Shown here: positions 20,579-22,153 of the stretch, in pieces
Numbering within the stretch: the stretch's first letter is position 1
How the letters are laid out: each line of letters starts with the position of its first letter
IMG/VR virus record: IMGVR_UViG_3300042890_002207
Span: 1-22,153 of that record
Source of the DNA: a virus
Reading direction: 5' to 3' (one strand)
Length of the DNA stretch: 22,153 nucleotides
Translations under genes and position numbers: made by a program
The notes under the pieces: model-generated
Seen by the model: only the letters and a program-made list of their open reading frames with translations
What the model was told of the DNA's origin: nothing
Database searches by the model: none

Positions 20579-21810
20579 TGTCTTTTAGTGAGGCACAAAA
20601 AGCTGTTTATACTTGCCCAAATAGATTTAGAGTTTTAATTACTGGCAGAAGGTTTGGTAAAACCCATTTAGCTATGTACGAACTATTAAGGTTTGCATCA
20701 AGAAATAAAAATGGAAAGATATTCTATGTAAGTCCAACTTACAGAATGAGTAAAGAAATAATGTGGAAACCTTTAAAGAAAAAGGTAACAGATTGTAGAT
20801 GGGTTAAGTACACTAATGAATCTGATTTAACATTAATACTTAAAAATGGTTGCCAAATAAGTTTAAAAGGTGCTGATAAATCACCTGACAATTTAAGAGG
20901 AGTAGGATTAAATTTTTTAGTGCTTGATGAGTTTGCTGACATACCAGAAGAAGCGTGGACTGAAGTGTTGCGACCAACTATATCTGATAAACACGCAAAT
21001 GGTTCTGTATTATTTACTGGAACACCCAGAGGGTTTGGTAGCTGGAGTTATAACATTTATCAAAGAGGATTAGGTGATGATAAGGAATGGAAGTCTTTTA
21101 AATACACAACACTAGAAGGCGGGCAAGTTGAACAAGAAGAAATAGAACAAGCTAAAAAAGATTTAGATGAAAGAACATTTAGACAAGAATATTTAGCATC
21201 ATTTGAAACTTATGCTGGAGTTGTTTATTATAATTTTGACAGAGAGGTAAATGTTAAAGAATGTAAGTATGATAAAGATGCAATCATACACTTGGGAATG
21301 GACTTTAATATTGATCCGATGAGTGCTTGTTTATTTCACATTAAAAATAATATTGTAGAAGTATTTGATGAAATAGTTATTTACAGCTCTAATACTGATG
21401 AATTTATTGATGAATTATTTAGTAGGTACCCAAAACAAAAGATAGTTGTATATCCTGATCCAGCTAGTCGGCAACGCAAAACAAGTGCTGGTGGAAGAAC
21501 CGACTTAACTATATTGCAAAATGCTGGTCTTAATGTTAAATGTAAAGCTAGTCACCCTTTAATAAGGGACAGAATTAACTCGGTTAATTCAAAATTAAAA
21601 AGTTTTGATGGAAAACGATCTCTATTTGTAGATCATTCTTGTAAAACACTAATAAATAGTTTAATGAAGCAAGTCTATAAAGAGGGTACAAATCAACCAG
21701 AAAAGAATAATGGTTACGATCACATGACTGATGCAATAGGTTACGCAATAGATTATTTATTTCCAATTACTTCCAACTTACCTAAATCAACACCTAAAAG
21801 ATTTTCATAA
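20578..21810 (+). CDS. terL: Terminase large subunit
   Basis: 410 residues. ATPase: Walker A G23-R-R-F-G-K-T29, Walker B NFLVLDE (D117, E118), and FTGTPRGFG at about 147-154 as coupling motif. Nuclease: RNase H-like acidic residues D242 (GMDFNIDP), D294 (YPDPAS) and D385 (YDHMTDAIGYAIDY). It pumps phage DNA into the prohead and cuts it. It begins at the stop of the coiled-coil gene and overlaps the portal gene by one base (TAATG), the usual packaging order. Confidence 0.93.
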   Translation: MSFSEAQKAVYTCPNRFRVLITGRRFGKTHLAMYELLRFASRNKNGKIFYVSPTYRMSKEIMWKPLKKKVTDCRWVKYTNESDLTLILKNGCQISLKGADKSPDNLRGVGLNFLVLDEFADIPEEAWTEVLRPTISDKHANGSVLFTGTPRGFGSWSYNIYQRGLGDDKEWKSFKYTTLEGGQVEQEEIEQAKKDLDERTFRQEYLASFETYAGVVYYNFDREVNVKECKYDKDAIIHLGMDFNIDPMSACLFHIKNNIVEVFDEIVIYSSNTDEFIDELFSRYPKQKIVVYPDPASRQRKTSAGGRTDLTILQNAGLNVKCKASHPLIRDRINSVNSKLKSFDGKRSLFVDHSCKTLINSLMKQVYKEGTNQPEKNNGYDHMTDAIGYAIDYLFPITSNLPKSTPKRFS

Positions 21811-22153
21811 TGTCATATACACGTCAAGAAATAGAAATACAGCACCCACAATATTCAGGAATGATGAGAAGATGGGAATATTTTATAAGAAGTTATTTAG
21901 GTGGCAAAGAATACCATGATGGAAAATTCCTACAACAATACTTATTAGAATTAGAATCTGAATATTTAAAAAGACTTAACTACACTCCATTAGATAACCA
22001 CGCAAGAAACGTAATAGATATTTATTCTTCATTCCTATTTAGAGTCCCACCAACTAGAGAACTTGGAACATTATCAGATGACCCTTCAGTAGATCAGTTT
22101 TTAAAAGATGCAGATTTTGAAGGCAGATCATTTAATGCTTTAATGAGAGAAGT
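21810..22153 (+). CDS. Portal protein (3' end outside window)
   Basis: ATG 21810 overlaps the terminase stop. 114 residues are visible before the right edge, with no stop. IEIQHPQYSGMMRRWEYFIRSYLGG, LESEYLKRLNYTPLDNHARNVIDIYSSFLFRVPPTRE and SVDQFLKDADFEGRSFNALMRE match the N-terminal region of phage portal proteins of the SPP1-like kind (YxxRLxxxxxxN-x-xxxxID-xYxxxLFR). The portal forms the DNA entry ring of the head. The gene continues beyond the window. Confidence 0.85.
   Translation, partial: MSYTRQEIEIQHPQYSGMMRRWEYFIRSYLGGKEYHDGKFLQQYLLELESEYLKRLNYTPLDNHARNVIDIYSSFLFRVPPTRELGTLSDDPSVDQFLKDADFEGRSFNALMRE

Overview
The window is part of a tailed bacteriophage genome. It is strongly A+T-rich, tightly packed, and full of short overlapping genes (ATGA and TAATG junctions) with AAGGAG/AAGGGA ribosome binding sites. 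A siphovirus-like tail-tip protein (TipJ/Phage-tail_3 type), a GTA-type three-helix holin, a portal protein and a terminase identify the virus. The base composition, the GTA-type holin and several small proteins of kinds I associate with marine phages point to a marine alphaproteobacterial host, possibly SAR11/SAR116-like. The host is an inference, because no host marker gene is present.

Layout. (1) 1-4668, rightward: the end of the tail module, with a tail-tip/host-specificity protein (cut at the left edge) and a repeat-rich tail fibre. (2) 4691-8268, rightward: small membrane and coiled-coil proteins, a metallophosphoesterase, an M15 peptidase (endolysin), a DUF3310 protein, a beta-rich small protein, a GTA-type holin and a spanin-like protein, i.e. 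the lysis region. (3) 8265-14620, leftward: about 24 small genes read from a promoter region near 14.6 kb. They include a PD-(D/E)XK nuclease, a RecB/Cas4-like exonuclease with a probable OB-fold ssDNA-binding partner, an XRE regulator, a lipoprotein, a conserved phage protein of unknown function and many proteins of 27-91 aa. This looks like the early/replication-recombination block. (4) 14621-14889: a divergent control region with 7-bp iteron-like repeats, a perfect 16-bp palindrome and an unusual G+C-rich stem-loop; it is a candidate operator and/or origin. (5) 14890-22153, rightward: a DUF968-like HNH protein, a DnaA domain-IV-like protein, a tandem-ParB protein joined to a TET-associated-type glycosyltransferase (probable DNA base modification), an acidic coiled-coil protein, a membrane-anchored Bax-like glucosaminidase, a chain of tiny basic proteins, an HExxH metalloprotein, a small terminase-like protein, the large terminase and the start of the portal gene.

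The structural module starts at the right edge (terminase, portal) and ends at the left edge (tail tip, fibre). The window therefore probably wraps around a circular or circularly permuted genome, with the missing head and tail genes lying between its two ends. No integrase, tRNA, rRNA, CRISPR array or insertion sequence was recognised. The most interesting parts are the ParB-glycosyltransferase pair, the divergent control region beside the DnaA-like protein, a phasin-like microprotein preceded by a PhaR-like inverted repeat, and the chains of unannotated microproteins.
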